Shown: positions 46,085-57,773 of the stretch, piece after piece
Layout: the number at the start of each line of letters is the position of its first letter
Position numbering within the stretch: the stretch's first letter is position 1
Assembly (NCBI GenBank): GCA_036346255.1
Contig: CM070618.1
Location: forward strand, 81,726,428 to 81,790,427
DNA: 64,000 nucleotides
Direction of reading: 5' to 3'
From: Ampelocalamus luodianensis
Lineage: Eukaryota > Streptophyta > Magnoliopsida > Poales > Poaceae
Translations under genes and position numbers: made by a program
The notes under the pieces: generated by a model
The model's database searches: none
What the model saw: only the letters and a program-made list of their open reading frames with translations
Told to the model about the DNA's origin: nothing

Positions 46085-49000
46085 TGTGAGGACCCCAGTT
46101 TATTAGGTTTGTAATGCTTAACCAACCACCTGGTCCTAGCATCACAAACCAAATAAACTGATCCTCGAGATATGTATACTTCCCAGAAAGCAGTATACAC
46201 ACCCCGGTACAAAATTAGACATCAACTCCATTCAAAACATAGAGTCCAAACACCACACTTCCAAACGGAAGATAAACAAATAGTAAAGATATTATGCACA
46301 TAGGCCATGCACCACAAGATACACAAATAACAAAAGAAAACAATGAAGCAAAGTGCCATAAGATGGCTATAAACAAAGCCAATCGGTGTGCCTTCAACCC
46401 ACAAGGCATCCGACCGACCGCCAAGACTAGTCGTCACCCACGAAGCGACAAAGACTCACATGTAAGTGAGGACCACGAGGCTCACCTTCTTCCTCCGCAA
46501 CAAAACATTAAGCAAAGCACCGAGTACAAAGATTGTCTTTGTACCCGCAAGACCGACGTGTGAACTAATGCACTGCTCATAGACTACATGCGAGCTTATT
46601 TGGTGGAGGTCATATGTTTCATTTGCATAAAGCCAATTTTCATTTGCAATAAGGTAATACGGTTTAAAGGCAAGTTTGCAATTCATTTTAAGATTGAAAT
46701 AACAAGTAAGGATAATAATAACAAAAGCGAAAGATAAACAACCTAGAAGTGACTATCCCAATAGTCACCACAACAATAGCACGAATCCTTATTCGTACTC
46801 ACCCATCAAGTTTTAATTTAAATGTTGTAGTCTAGTTCTTACGGGCGTATCCGAGCGTGTCCATAACCTAGGACGAGGCTATTCGAATAGTTTTAACCTG
46901 CAGGTGTACCAATGTACCCACACTTGAATCGCTTTAAGCCAAAACACACTAGAAGGTATCTTTGTACCGCTAAGTCCTACGAGACTTTTTCCAATATTGT
47001 GTATTAACTACGAGCAGCTCGTATGGATAGAAACCCATACGCTACATGGTAAAGCCGAAAGACAACTACCCACTCAGGATAAAGCTTTTGGACAACTACC
47101 ATGCTCCCACCTCCGTCCCTCCCGCGACCTCCTGCGACCGAGCCAATACACGCCAAAGTACTAGGTCAAGAGAGGTCCCATATACTCTAGTGTGGTTAGC
47201 ACGCAAAATGCTCAAGACGGTGGCGCAAGTAACTCGGTCCTTAACCGACTGGGCACCTTTCCATCACACCCAACAGATCACACCAGTCTTACCATTGTGC
47301 CCAAGTCTAAATCATTTTGTTTTCATTTTTAATTTTGCAAATAACATAGCAAAAGTTTGAAACATAAAGTTGTAGTAAATTTTGTGTGATCAAGGTTACC
47401 GACTAAAGTCGATAACCGCTTGATTCTACCGATAGCTAAGCATGTCTAAGCAAGTTGACCGGATCTACTAAGTGACAAGAGATCATCCAATGATCTCTAA
47501 TCACAGCAAATAACCTAAGCTCGGTAGTAGAGATCAATATTTTGTCTACAGGATATGCAGCTACGAGTTAACTAATCAATTTAACACAAATTAAGCAATG
47601 CATACATACAATGAAACAAAATATTAATCTTTAAAATACTGGGATTAAACATGATCAAATCGCTTGTTCGCTGCCGTTGCTCAATATCTTGAGGATCGTC
47701 CTCGGGGTTGCCGCAAATATCGAAGCTTAACGATCGAACACAACAAACAAATAAGGACGAATAACACCGACAAAACTCAAGCATACAACAACATCAACTC
47801 ATGCCAAAATTCACACAGCAGCCTAAACAAGATATAACAAAATTTAGAAACAGAGAACAAATCACTTTAAGATGCTAATAATTTTCTATGAATTTTCTAA
47901 GCTAAAAACACAACATGCCACTAGTTAGTTACTTAACAACTTTTCATAAACAGAAACAGTGTATAAAACCTATCCTAACAGTTAGTATACTGAAAATGAA
48001 ATTTTACAAAACTGGTTCATTGAATTTGGACAATTATTGGAAAAGATATGCATTTTCTAATTTAGAAGATACATAAGACATCATTTTATTAGATAACAGA
48101 TTTTTTTTGCTACAGAGACATGGATGAAACTAATTTTAGTAAATAATACATTTAAAATGAAAAATAATAGCACTGGTTTCATGCAATTTGGATAAAAATT
48201 GAATTAGTTATGCATTTTACAAGTTTAATTGATTTAATGAAGGCAATGTAAAAGCATTTCGAAATACTAAAGCACTAAATACTTTTTCTACCGCCAACAA
48301 GAAGCCTGACCATCGACAATGGGCCATGCGAACGCTGACCAGACAAGCAGACCGCTTAAAGTGACGTCGAAGGCGTATTCAAAGAATACGTCTTGGCTCA
48401 CTAAGGTGCAAACCTAAAACACTCACGCAGAAATACGCTTTCCATCGAGAAAACGATAACCGTAACTACACAAACCTAATCGACAACATGGACCCACATG
48501 GCGTTGACTCGCAGAACAAATAACGGGCTGGATTAAAGGATTTCTAAATGCGATTACGAGAGGCCCACAAATCGCTGACTCAAAGAAGACATGATTAGAG
48601 TTAAACTAATCTTCACCGCGGTTCATCGGCGAAAGCGCGCTGCACGGTGCGGCGCGCTACAGTGATCTAGCAAACCAGTGAGTTTCAAGACGAGTGAGTG
48701 GTACCTTCGGGTTCGCAAGGACCTCGCGAACTCGATGACGGTGACGCGAGTCACGGAATGCCGCGGCGAGTAGCGGCGAACGAGGCGAGAAGAAGATGCG
48801 GTGCTCGCGGAGAAGACGCTACGGGCCGAAGACTCGAGAAGGTGCGCCACAGCCCGCCTTGATCCCGTGAACAATAAGCACAAGATGATGGCGACGAAGG
48901 AGGTCCGAGACGGCCGGAATCACCACGGCGCGAAACACTCGGCTCGAGAAAAATCGGTCGCACGGCTTCCACGATGCACCAAAGACGTAAACGAACCCAC

Positions 49001-50203
49001 CGTGAGCATCGTGGAGCATTGCGATCAAGTGGAACCAAACGCCGAGGCTTGAGACTCACCGTAACGCCAGCAAGCTCGCGGGCGAGATCGCCGGAGGCGA
49101 GGCGACGATACCGCCTCGGTGATCCACCGGACGCCAAGGACCGGAATAGGCAAAATGGAGGCGCGAGGCGAGAGGAACACGATCGCGCGGCGCGGCTCAA
49201 GCGGCGGCTCGAAACGGCGGCGCTACGCTCGAAGTTCTTCTCGCCACGAGAGGAAAATTTGGGCGAGAAGGTGAGAGAGCGAAGAAACGATGACCGAATG
49301 AGTGCGGTGAGGTTATGAAGTTCGCGATGCTCCACGGACGAACACGAGGGCAAATAGGTGGCGCGCGAGGTACGCGGCAAGCATGCGCGCACTGGCCGCG
49401 AACTCCGGTGAGTGCGGAGAAGACGAGGTGGACTCGCGGTAGGGTCCACCGCCGCCGACGGACGAAGCGGTGCGAACCGGAGGTTTGGCTCGGTTCGTAA
49501 CGCACCGACCGCTGGATCCGAAATGGACGGCCGAGATTGATGTATGCATTCGGACAGTCGGTTGCGCCGCGAACGTGGATCGCGCGATGCACAACGGACG
49601 GTCACGATTGATTAGATTCGCGCGTGCGACAGTTGGCGCGACCGAGCCATTTAGGTGCGGTCGGGTTTGAGTCGGGCTCGGGCTCGAGCCCGACAAAGCG
49701 ATGAATACTGATTTGATGTTTTAAAAGGCTGAGAGGGTTGGAGAATTTTTAGAGGTAACTCCTGAGCTCCAAAAATTTCGAAATTTTTATGGTAGCTACT
49801 AGGGACAGAGGACAACCTTGTATAATTTTTCCAGAACTTTTATGCACTGCATTGTTCTAGAGAAAATTCACAAGCTGCTGTACAGGAGTTTGACCAGATT
49901 TCAAACAGAGTTGACTTGGCCATTTGAAATAGCAAACAAAATCTAAAAATTGTGAAATAATTCAGGGAGGTAGATAGGATGATCAAGATGACAGGAAAAA
50001 TATTCCTAGGGGATGATCACAAGTTTGAAGGCTAAGAATGTGCTGACAACAATTTCCATTCACAAGAATTTAATTCTAGAAAATGGAAATTGCTAGGGAA
50101 AAATGTAGAAACTTTCAAATGATTTTGAAGAGACAACAAAAGTTTTTATTTCTCCTCAAAATTTTTACATTTGAAATACAAACCCTAAGTTAGGGCTGTT
50201 ACA
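46085..50203 (-). repeat. 5' LTR of Tekay/Del element (4119 bp)
   Basis: Pairs with 37173-41299 along its whole length. AT-rich parts such as 47810-48220 match 38930-39330 with about three changes, while GC-containing words differ by clustered substitutions and indels. A 284-codon open frame inside (48751-49605, minus) is not conserved in the other LTR and is taken as chance. Confidence 0.95.
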
Positions 50204-50357
50204 TCAGGTCAATCAGGTCTTTGGTACGGTTGATAACGACTTGGTGATTAGTTCAGCGATTACTTGGTTCATACGTGCTGAGTTCGTAGCCTGGATCGTG
50301 AGAGTTGATCATCATCTAACCGGAATTTATCCTTCTCATCGAAAGATTGGGACAACA
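50204..50357 (+). repeat. Gypsy LTR, second part (continues 36434-37172)
   Basis: Begins with the duplicated TCAGG and continues the LTR to about GGGACAACA at 50357, giving a total LTR of about 890 bp. The end is uncertain by a few bases. Downstream DNA belongs to the inverted Tat-type element, so this LTR lies at an element-element boundary. Confidence 0.55.
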
Positions 50358-50523
50358 AGAGTTCATTAGACCCTCATTTTAATGGCGTGACTTATGAGGC
50401 GGTCTGTATTCATTTTAAAGTTTGAGAAATTGCCTTGGGAACTAAAGAGTTTTTCTGTCTGTTGGAGAAAAGATTTTGTCTGTTGGACTTTTGGATAACT
50501 CCCAATTGCAGTTAAGGAATTGA

Positions 50524-50533
50524 TGCTATAAAA
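50524..50533 (+). promoter_or_regulatory. Putative TATA box of aORF copy 2
   Basis: GCTATAAAAC, 150 bp upstream of the aORF ATG at 50683. It matches in motif and spacing the one upstream of copy 1. CT-rich leader sequence follows (50570-50660). Confidence 0.55.
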
Positions 50534-50682
50534 CCCCTTAAGCGCTGGGCTTTGGGGTTTTATGCTTTCAGTTTTTCTTTAATCCCTTTTCATCTTTTTG
50601 CGAAGAATCCTCTCCGACCTTCTCTTTCTCTCTCACCGAAAACTTCCTCTGACCTTTGTTTGTTCGTTCAAAAGATCTCACC

Positions 50683-53501
50683 ATGTCTGACTCAATTATC
50701 AAGTGGATAGTTTCAAATCTGAGCGGGAAGAAGCTCAAGGCACTGGAAGAGATCGGCATGCTCCCGGATAAGAGTTTGATCAAGTGGAGACCAGTGGCCA
50801 GAGAACACTTTCTAAGCCATGAGGAAGGGGAAATCCCTATTTTCCTTACCTATGTCGAGTGTGGACTAACGCTGCCAGCGCACAAGTTCCTCTCCTGAGT
50901 TCTGGAGTACTACGAGGTAGAGTTGGTGAACTTGGCCCCGAACTCCATCACCAACATCAGCATATTCGCCTATTTATGCGAGGCGTACCTGGGGATGCGA
51001 TCGAATTTGAAGCTTTTCAGGTATTTTTACCGGATGGCATGGTCGGGGAAATCCACGGGGGGGCCTGTAGAGTGCTCGCTGTGCCTTCACGACGGGAAGG
51101 CCGATGAGTACATCCCAATGTACTCAAAATCTTTGTGGTCGTTATGGAAGAAAAGCTGGTTCTATATGACAGTCACGAAGGACGATAACCTCTACTTCAC
51201 TGCTAAAGGGCAAATGAAAACGTAAAGTGGAGGTTGACCATGAAGAAGACAGGGATGGTCGGAAGATGGGTGAAAGCCATCTAAGATCTAAAGAGGAAGG
51301 GTTTAACTTCTTGGCACGTGGTGAGGGATTTCACCATGCACCGAATTAGTCCCTTGGAGCTCCGAGATCATTCCGTGCTCTGGTATATTGGTCGTGATGA
51401 AGCGATCAAGGACTCAAGGGATGGTAAGTCTTGAAAAAAGCTCTGACCAGTATGACCTATTTAGTTGATTATCTTATAACCTTGAAATCTCTTTTGTGTT
51501 TTTGAAGTCCTTTCCTCTAACGAAGTGAGAGAGCGGATCAAAATGATCTGCGCCGAGGAGCCTAATAGCAAGGCCGTATTCCCGGGTACTTTGGCCATCG
51601 TCTCTTAAGAAGAGAGGCTAAGGAGACTTAAGGTAAAGAACCACCTTTTCTTCATCATTTATATATCCTCTGATCTATTTTTGATTTTGCTCTAATATGT
51701 AGGTGGTCGGGCTGAGGATTATCAAATACGGTGAGGATTCTAATCCTACTGTGGTTCCGACCGATTCCTGCTCAGAGACCACACAAGACAATGGTCTCCT
51801 AGAGGTGAAGAAGAGCATTTGCAGGAAAAAATATATAATTGAGATGGAAAATTTCATCACCTAATCAAATTTGAATTTTGACGTAGGTTGGAGAGAAGGA
51901 GGGCCTACAGAGCAAAGCTGTGGAAGCCGTAGGCCCCAGAGTGGTCATTCACGACCTGACAGTTGCGACTTTAACAACTGCTCTGGAGATCGACAAAACC
52001 ATAACCTCTAACCCAATGGCTAGGGACGCTATCCTCGACCAACTAATCGAGAATATTGCTTCCGACCTCATGTTGGAGGATGTGAGGGGTCTAGCCAGCC
52101 CTACCAGTTCAGAACCGGCGAAATTGGTTGAAAAGAAGAGGAAAGCGAGTGATTTGGATTATGCTCCAGTGCGTTTCAAGGTCAAGACCAAAAAATTGAC
52201 CAGGTATGTATAAATAAAAAAGTCATATAAGTACATACCTTAAGTGTTTCTGATATGTTGAAATCATGAATTCCCTTTCTTCTTTTTACATAGATCTTCT
52301 AGTGTTTCAGTCTCCCCCGACCAGAATACTCCTCAGGAAAAAATTCCTAAGGACAAAGTGATCGAGGAAGCCCCCGAGCATGCATCAGCGTCAGTGCTTG
52401 CTCAGGATCTTGTGGTGATTCCAACCCCGCCTATGGAGGCGGAGGTCCCTAAAAATCCTCAGCAGGTTCTGACCCCTGTTGGTAATTCCCTCAAGTTAAC
52501 AAGTTCTCTTTTTGCCCTCGATTTATCGAGGATAAGGAACTTGATGAGGTTTGGGGGAAGGTATCGGACAGTCAAGCTGAGACGGGTCCTGATACACTTT
52601 TTGGCGAATATAACGATGTGGCAATTCGGGTAAGCAACCACGACCATTTTCATAATTTTTCTTCTAAAGTTTATCGAAAACTTAAAGAAGGGTGTCATTT
52701 GTGTAGCATATGGTTGAGAACTTCACTGTGGTCGGAGGATAAAGCTCCTACAGTGGAAGAACTTCGAATTACAAAGTAAGTACTTTCTTCTTGACTTTTC
52801 TTCTTCTTTGCTATCTTGTTCCTCTTTTGTTAATCAATTTTTCTCCCCTTATCAAATTTGATAGATTCAAAAAAATTAGAGAAGATGTCATGGCTAAAGA
52901 AGTCATGATAACCAAGCTTGAAAAAGAATGCCAACCTAAAGACCGGTCGATTGCATACGTGACGACCAGGCATAAGGAAGTCATTGAGACTTTCGAAAAG
53001 AAGATTGAAGGTAACCGGTCGTAAACCCGACCAATGTACTATCTCTTCTAATTATACATATTTATCATTTGGTTTACTCGTGTAGAGCAAACTCAAGCGT
53101 TGAAAAGAGTAGAGAAAGTTCTTGAGTTTGAGCGCGGTCAGGGAGCAGAACTTGAGTAGAGTCTTGAAGACAAAGTCAATGCTCTTAAGAAAATGCTCTT
53201 CGACATGGGATCGGGAACGCAACTGCCCAATTTAAAAGATCCCACAAAGAAGATAAACTTCCTCGGCCAACAACTCGAAGATCTCAAGATCCCACCGAAG
53301 ATTGCTCGGGAGAACCATGCGCAGACGATGAGAGAAGTTGTGGCTAACGGAGTCAGCTTTGCTTTGGCAAAGCTAAGGGCTTCTGACCTCCCCACCAATC
53401 TCCGAGCTATTGAAGAGGACTTCAACTGCTCGGTTGAAGAAGCGACCAAGTTTCTCGAGGAAGTTAAGCCTATCAGAAACAAGGTCGCAGAGGAAATGTA
53501 G
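50683..53501 (+). pseudogene. Antisense gene (aORF) of Tat-type retrotransposon, copy 2, multi-exon
   Basis: ATG 50683 (MSDSIIKWIVSNLSGKKLKA). The gypsy-type transposon domain runs to about 51225 (YYEVELVNLAPNSITNIS, LCEAYLGMRSNLKLFRYFYR, LWSLWKKSWFYMTVTKDDNL), broken by a TGA at 50896-50898 and a TAA at 51223-51225. GT..AG introns of 70-90 nt can be read at 51424-51507, 51633-51702, 52204-52293, 52630-52706, 52776-52864 and 53011-53095; another acceptor is at 51896. The 3' exons encode a Lys/Glu-rich coiled-coil-like segment (53096-53300) and the conserved tail ALAKLRASDLPTNLRAIEED, then KFLEEVKPIRNKVAEEM, stop 53501. The function of these antisense proteins is unknown. Opposite in strand to the pol at 54481-55255. 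Confidence 0.75.
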
Positions 53502-54480
53502 ATCGGGTCTCCATCACGCAGCGACTAGTCTGATGGTCCCCATGTTGTCATCAATAAAGTCTTTTTTTACCCTTTTGACTTATGAAGTACTCATATATTT
53601 CCTAACCCCCAACTGCTTTATAGTAGAAGAATTTTACTAAAGAAGCAGTAAGCCAAGAATGAGAACTAAAGTCATGACAATTGTTTGGAAGTATGTGCTG
53701 ATTATGTGATAAAACTGATCGCATTAATAATAGAAAATCAATTTTGGTCGGAACTAGTATTTGACTTCAACTAGTTGTAGATCTGTTTTTCAAAATCGAA
53801 ATAACAAATAATACATTGTATGGTCGGAAGAAAAAGACTTGCCTTGATAAGGAAGAAATGATGCAAGAATGTATGCAAGAAACGATAAGTGGCGTTATTT
53901 ATATATAGTATCCAAACTAGTCGTAATGATTGCTAAGAGCTGAAGACATGAAAAACACTTCACAAAACGTGCTCATGCTCAAGTCCGACTGGCTACGAAG
54001 ATCGTAGAAAAAGGACCGTCACCAGGAAGCTCCTTCCAGTGGGCAAGACTACGTGCAAAGAGAAGAGACTTCGACTAGGAGGCTTTCCACGTCCCGACCA
54101 GTAGCCAAACGAGAGTAGAACAAAGTGTTGAAGTGAAGAAATATAGTCTCCAGAATCTTAAGCATATGAATCACTATATGTATTTGTGTGTGTTATGCTC
54201 CGTTTACTCGTATATTTCTTTGAGAAAAGAGTGTGGTCGCGTGTGAGAACCATTAACTTAATGGTCACGACTAGGACCCTTATGACGTTTGACTTATATG
54301 TTGTAGCCAGAGAATAACAGAGTTCCTATAAAAGGATATCAGAGAGAATTTGTCTTTCCGACCAATTAGACAACAATAGTGGGCAACCAAAGTATGGGTA
54401 TAATCATATAAACAATATCACTCATCGAACAAAGTAAAGAAAATACATCTTTATTGAAATTGAAAGAATGTAAAATACAT
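53502..54480. other. Spacer between aORF and pol of Tat-type element 2
   Basis: Non-coding. It contains the reverse complement of the 65-bp motif tandemly repeated at 3560-4030 (here at about 54030-54100), confirming homology of the two elements. Only one clear copy is seen here. Confidence 0.6.
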
Positions 54481-55255
54481 TTATACAAAGAATTTACGCA
54501 ATTAGCCAATATTCCTAGAGTTTGACAAAACAAGCATGTCTGACATAGCTAGTCGTACCGAACCAGGTCTGGTGACTTCAACCACAGTGTATGGACCTTC
54601 CATTTAGGAGAAAGTTTATTACGATTAGCCTGGATCTGATTTTTCTGAGAACCAGATCACCTACAGCTAGGCTGCGAGGTTACACCTTACGACTGTGATA
54701 CCTTCGCATAGCTTGCTGGTGCACCGCCGATCATATTAGGGCTTGGTTTCGTCGTTCTTCAAAGACATTGATGTCGTCGAGTTTTTGTTCTTCTTGATCA
54801 TTTTCATTAGAACAATCAGTTCAAACGGAGCCTATTTTCAGTTCTGGAGGAAGCATGGCTTTAGCACCATAAACCAGAAAAAAATGGAGTTTCACTGGTC
54901 GCACAACTGGCCGTGGTTCGAGCGGCCCATAATACAGAAGGAAGTTCTTGAACCCAAGCTTCTGACCGTTTTGTTAACTGGTCGAATACTCGGCGTTTCA
55001 TCTCTTGCATTATGATACCATTGGCTCTCTCAACTGCTCCATTGCTCTGTGGATGAGCGACTGAAGCAAAATGTATCTTGATACCGAGATCCTCGCAGAA
55101 TTCCTAAAAATTTCCTCTAGAGAACTGGATACCGTTATCTGTGATGATACGACTGGGTACACCAAATCATGTGATAACATTTTTTGTGAGGAACCTCTTG
55201 GCAGCCTTAGTTGTTTTTATAACGACCAGCTCGGCTTCTATCCATTAGGCAACAT
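54481..55255 (-). pseudogene. Integrase C-terminal part of Tat-type pol, copy 2
   Basis: Minus strand: ELVVIKTTKAAKRFL, FGVPSRIITDNGIQFS, EFCEDLGIKIHFASVAHPQS, NGAVERANGIIMQEMKRR, then frame changes and a tail matching copy 1 (KLSPKW, PYTVVEVTRPGSVRLAM, LSNSRNIG). TGA, TAG and small indels break it. The upstream part of pol is absent: at 55255 it joins unrelated LTR-like sequence. Antisense neighbour aORF lies downstream, as in copy 1. Confidence 0.85.
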
Positions 55256-55406
55256 CATAGAGTTCTTAAATAATACACTCAGCCCTAGAAATGAATTTAC
55301 CTGATAATTTAGGTGATGATCATGTGCCCGGGTAATTGGACCTTGCACATCATTCATGGCAGCAGCAAGAGGAGTGTTCATATCAGTAGAAGTGATGTCC
55401 TCATCA
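55256..55406 (-). repeat. Embedded LTR-start fragment (TGATGAGGACATC family)
   Basis: Minus-strand TGATGAGGACATCACTTC at 55406, then coding-like GPITRAHDHHLNYQVNSFLG. Related to the LTR starting at 36434 (VPITRARTLHLNYTVNSFLG). It is sandwiched between the gag start and integrase of the Tat-type element. Confidence 0.65.
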
Positions 55407-55492
55407 GAATGCATGCGTCCATGTCGAGGTTGGAGTAGTCTGCCAAGTCGAACCAATTTTCTTCATTCGAACTCTCTGGCATAGCCGCATGA
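55407..55492 (-). pseudogene. Short gag N-terminus after PBS, Tat-type element 2
   Basis: ATG 55492: MPESSNEENWFDLADYSNLD, about 70 nt beyond the primer site. The frame breaks off at the embedded LTR fragment. Position fits a gag start but the sequence is too short to classify. Confidence 0.4.
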
Positions 55493-55560
55493 ACGATGAT
55501 GGGGCGAAGGAAGTGGATGAGGAATGCTTGAGCGAAGTAATCTTCAAAAACTCAACGTTG

Positions 55561-55581
55561 TCTTCCCCACAGATGGCGCCA
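55561..55581 (-). other. Primer-binding site (TGGCGCC type) of Tat-type element 2
   Basis: TGGCGCCATCTGTGGGGAAG on the minus strand, two bases after the LTR end. TGGCGCC sites, attributed to tRNA-Arg, are usual in Tat-group elements and differ from the tRNA-iMet sites elsewhere in this window. Confidence 0.7.
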
Positions 55582-55583
55582 GC

Positions 55584-56343
55584 TGTCGACGACTAAGTCA
55601 CCGATCTTTCGAAATAAACAGAGGAAGATAGCGAAGTGTTCTTAGGAGAGAATGGGATTGCTCTTTATTGATATGAACTGGCTATTACAGGGGATGCACT
55701 CGACCAAGCAGAGGACTAATCCTAATTACACTGAGTGTAGTGCTTGCTATGCTCATGCTTCAGATGAAAAACCCAATTGTCTATTGACCTTGCCAATTGG
55801 ATCTATCCCCCTTATGCCATTTGTGTTCGCCTTTAAGTAGTTGATGAAGTAGCGGCAGTTACTCCTTGAAGAGGCACCAGTTGAAAGCGTCACGTCGGGT
55901 CAGAGAAAGACGGCAGTTGGTGATGTATCAACCGCTCGGCGGTTGATATCAGCAGGAGACAATAAACAAATGGTGGTTACTGTCAGTGTCTTAGGACCGC
56001 GAAACGTCACGTGGTATGGAACAAATATAGCATGTGTTCCATTTATCACATGGTAAGAAATATGCCTAGAGGTATGGAACAAATATAGCATGTGTTCCAT
56101 TTATCACATGGTAAGAAATATGCCTGGAGTTAGATCCAGATACCAGTTCATTGTTTCTACGAGTAGTCATCTGGTCGGGGACTGGGTTCATGACCTCATC
56201 CGATCAGGGTACCCATTATATAACCTCTGGAATCCTTATGGTCATAGAGGTCTTTAGCTTTAGGAGTTACGACCAGGAAGACATATGGTCTTTTATTATA
56301 TGTAAAAGTTTTAATCCTTGTCAATGTTTATCTGGAATATATA
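55584..56343 (-). repeat. 5' LTR of Tat-type element 2
   Basis: About 760 bp. Minus-strand end GTGACTTAGTCGTCGACA at 55584, next to the PBS. The start is placed at TGTATATATTCCAG (56343) but is tentative, because the matching 3' LTR is not in the window. It contains a 58-bp tandem duplication. Confidence 0.6.
56013..56128. repeat. 58-bp tandem duplication in LTR
   Basis: GGTATGGAACAAATATAGCA starts at 56013 and again at 56071. The two units differ only at their last bases (CCTAGA against CCTGGA). Confidence 0.92.
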
Positions 56344-56387
56344 CAGGGGATGTGGGGAGAAAAGTAAAAAAGCATTGCATAAGGTAT

Positions 56388-56630
56388 TCACCTTGGTATA
56401 GATATCATATTGATGGATTTAACCGTTTCCAGAAATGATCGCAAATGCTCCCTCAACTTCAACTCTGTCTCGGCATAGTCTTCATTTGGGTTATAGTCAT
56501 ACTGAGCAGGAAAACTGTCTACCTTCGAATGAACTGCTTGGGCAAGTTTTTCACCAATAGGAACTTCCAGATAAACCTGTGTTGAACACCGGACAGTAGG
56601 GTTAGCATCAACCATGAAAAAACGAAGCAA
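56388..56630 (-). other. Exon-like ORF of unknown gene
   Basis: The minus-strand frame reads VYLEVPIGEKLAQAVHSKVD, then SFPAQYDYNPNEDYAETELK and LREHLRSFLET. It is preceded by TTCAACACAG, a plausible acceptor, and followed by GTTAAATCC, a weak donor. Composition and low internal repetition look like a genuine conserved exon, unlike the frames around it. I do not recognise the family. It may be a remnant of a host gene or a captured fragment; no further exons were found nearby. Confidence 0.35.
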
Positions 56631-56639
56631 ATTCAGTCA

Positions 56640-57773
56640 AATCTGATACAATAGAGCTAGGAGAAGAAAAGTCCATGCAGTGAGATGGAGAAGACACTAG
56701 GATAATAAAAGGGTGCATGATGAAAATGTTGCATACGCATTTAATGCATGATCTAAATGAAACAATATGTATATTGTAAGATACATTGCCCTAGCAGATG
56801 CCATTGCTTATATTGCAATATTCAGAACAGGATTTGACACCAAACAACCAAAATGGCATGGGCAGTGTGAGACAACCTGTCCCATCGATCAATTAACAGG
56901 CGATTGTTGTGCCATTGCAAACAATCGAATGGGCACGCTTGGACCAATCACTGCAGGTTCATACAGTAGTTGTTCTCAAACATCATGGTTGCAGTATGGC
57001 ACTACAATGTTGACTCAAAAACACCTAGGGGGCCATCATGCAATTAGGAACTGATTCAGATATCAGGCCCTGTTGTTTACCATTACATAAACAGCTAATA
57101 GCACTACAAGTTGCCATTCAACTATTGCACACACTTGATAAAAGCTTGGTGCTTACAATCGTGGGGGAATGGCGGGTTGATGAGACAGCTAAACGCCTGC
57201 AGGTCAGAAACGTCGTTGTCTCAAGTAGTGACTTCCTGTCCCGAGTGTCCTACGAAACACTCGGGATCTGCCCAAATGTTTTGGTCTAAACACTCAGTGA
57301 ACATACAGATATTTGAAAACTAAGAGGTTTCTGGTAGTGTCGGAACTGTACGTACGTTCATCTTGCTCGTCCTCAGCGCTGTCAGACCTCACTCATCTCA
57401 CTCACCGGCGCCTCACCGGTACTCCATTATGGCGCGATGAGATGGACCGCCCGGAGCCATTGGCTGCAGGCAGGACACTGGATTGACCTTCGTGCCGGCC
57501 AAGTTGATGACAGTCCAGATACGTCAAGATATTTGACCTACGACATTCCATCTTTCTGATAGCTCCATGGTAACTACTAGATGAATTAATATATGCTCGA
57601 CCACGGATTCACGCAAACATGCATGGGCCCGGCAAATGTAAGTGCTTGCAATGCAGGTCAAGTCAAACTAGCAAGCATTAATTAAAAACATTGGCATTTC
57701 AGTGAAAAACATTGCTCACAATTCCTGCAGTATCAAGTGTAGTTTTTTTTTTTTGGAAAATTGCTCTCATAAC
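56640..57773. other. Unclassified intergenic DNA
   Basis: Short open frames (for example 56767-57054) show no domain. Poly(T) run of 12 at about 57743. No termini recognised. Confidence 0.35.

Larger units (their letters stand above)
37173..50203 (-). mobile_element. Structurally complete Tekay/Del chromovirus (gypsy), 13.0 kb
   Basis: Two LTRs of 4127 and 4119 bp enclose a 4.8-kb interior with PBS, gag, protease, RT, RNase H, integrase, chromodomain and PPT in the canonical minus-strand order. TCAGG lies on both sides (37168-37172, 50204-50208), proving an intact insertion. It split a gypsy LTR. All coding parts carry frameshifts, although RNase H-integrase keeps a 383-codon open frame. LTRs are nearly identical in AT-rich portions, suggesting a young insertion. 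Confidence 0.95.

Noticed and set aside
48751..49605. 284-codon minus-strand frame inside the 5' LTR, with a 219-codon counterpart at 40135-40794
   Set aside because: The frames are not the same between the two LTRs because of many indels, are Arg/Ser/Pro-rich and have no domain. Length is explained by high GC.
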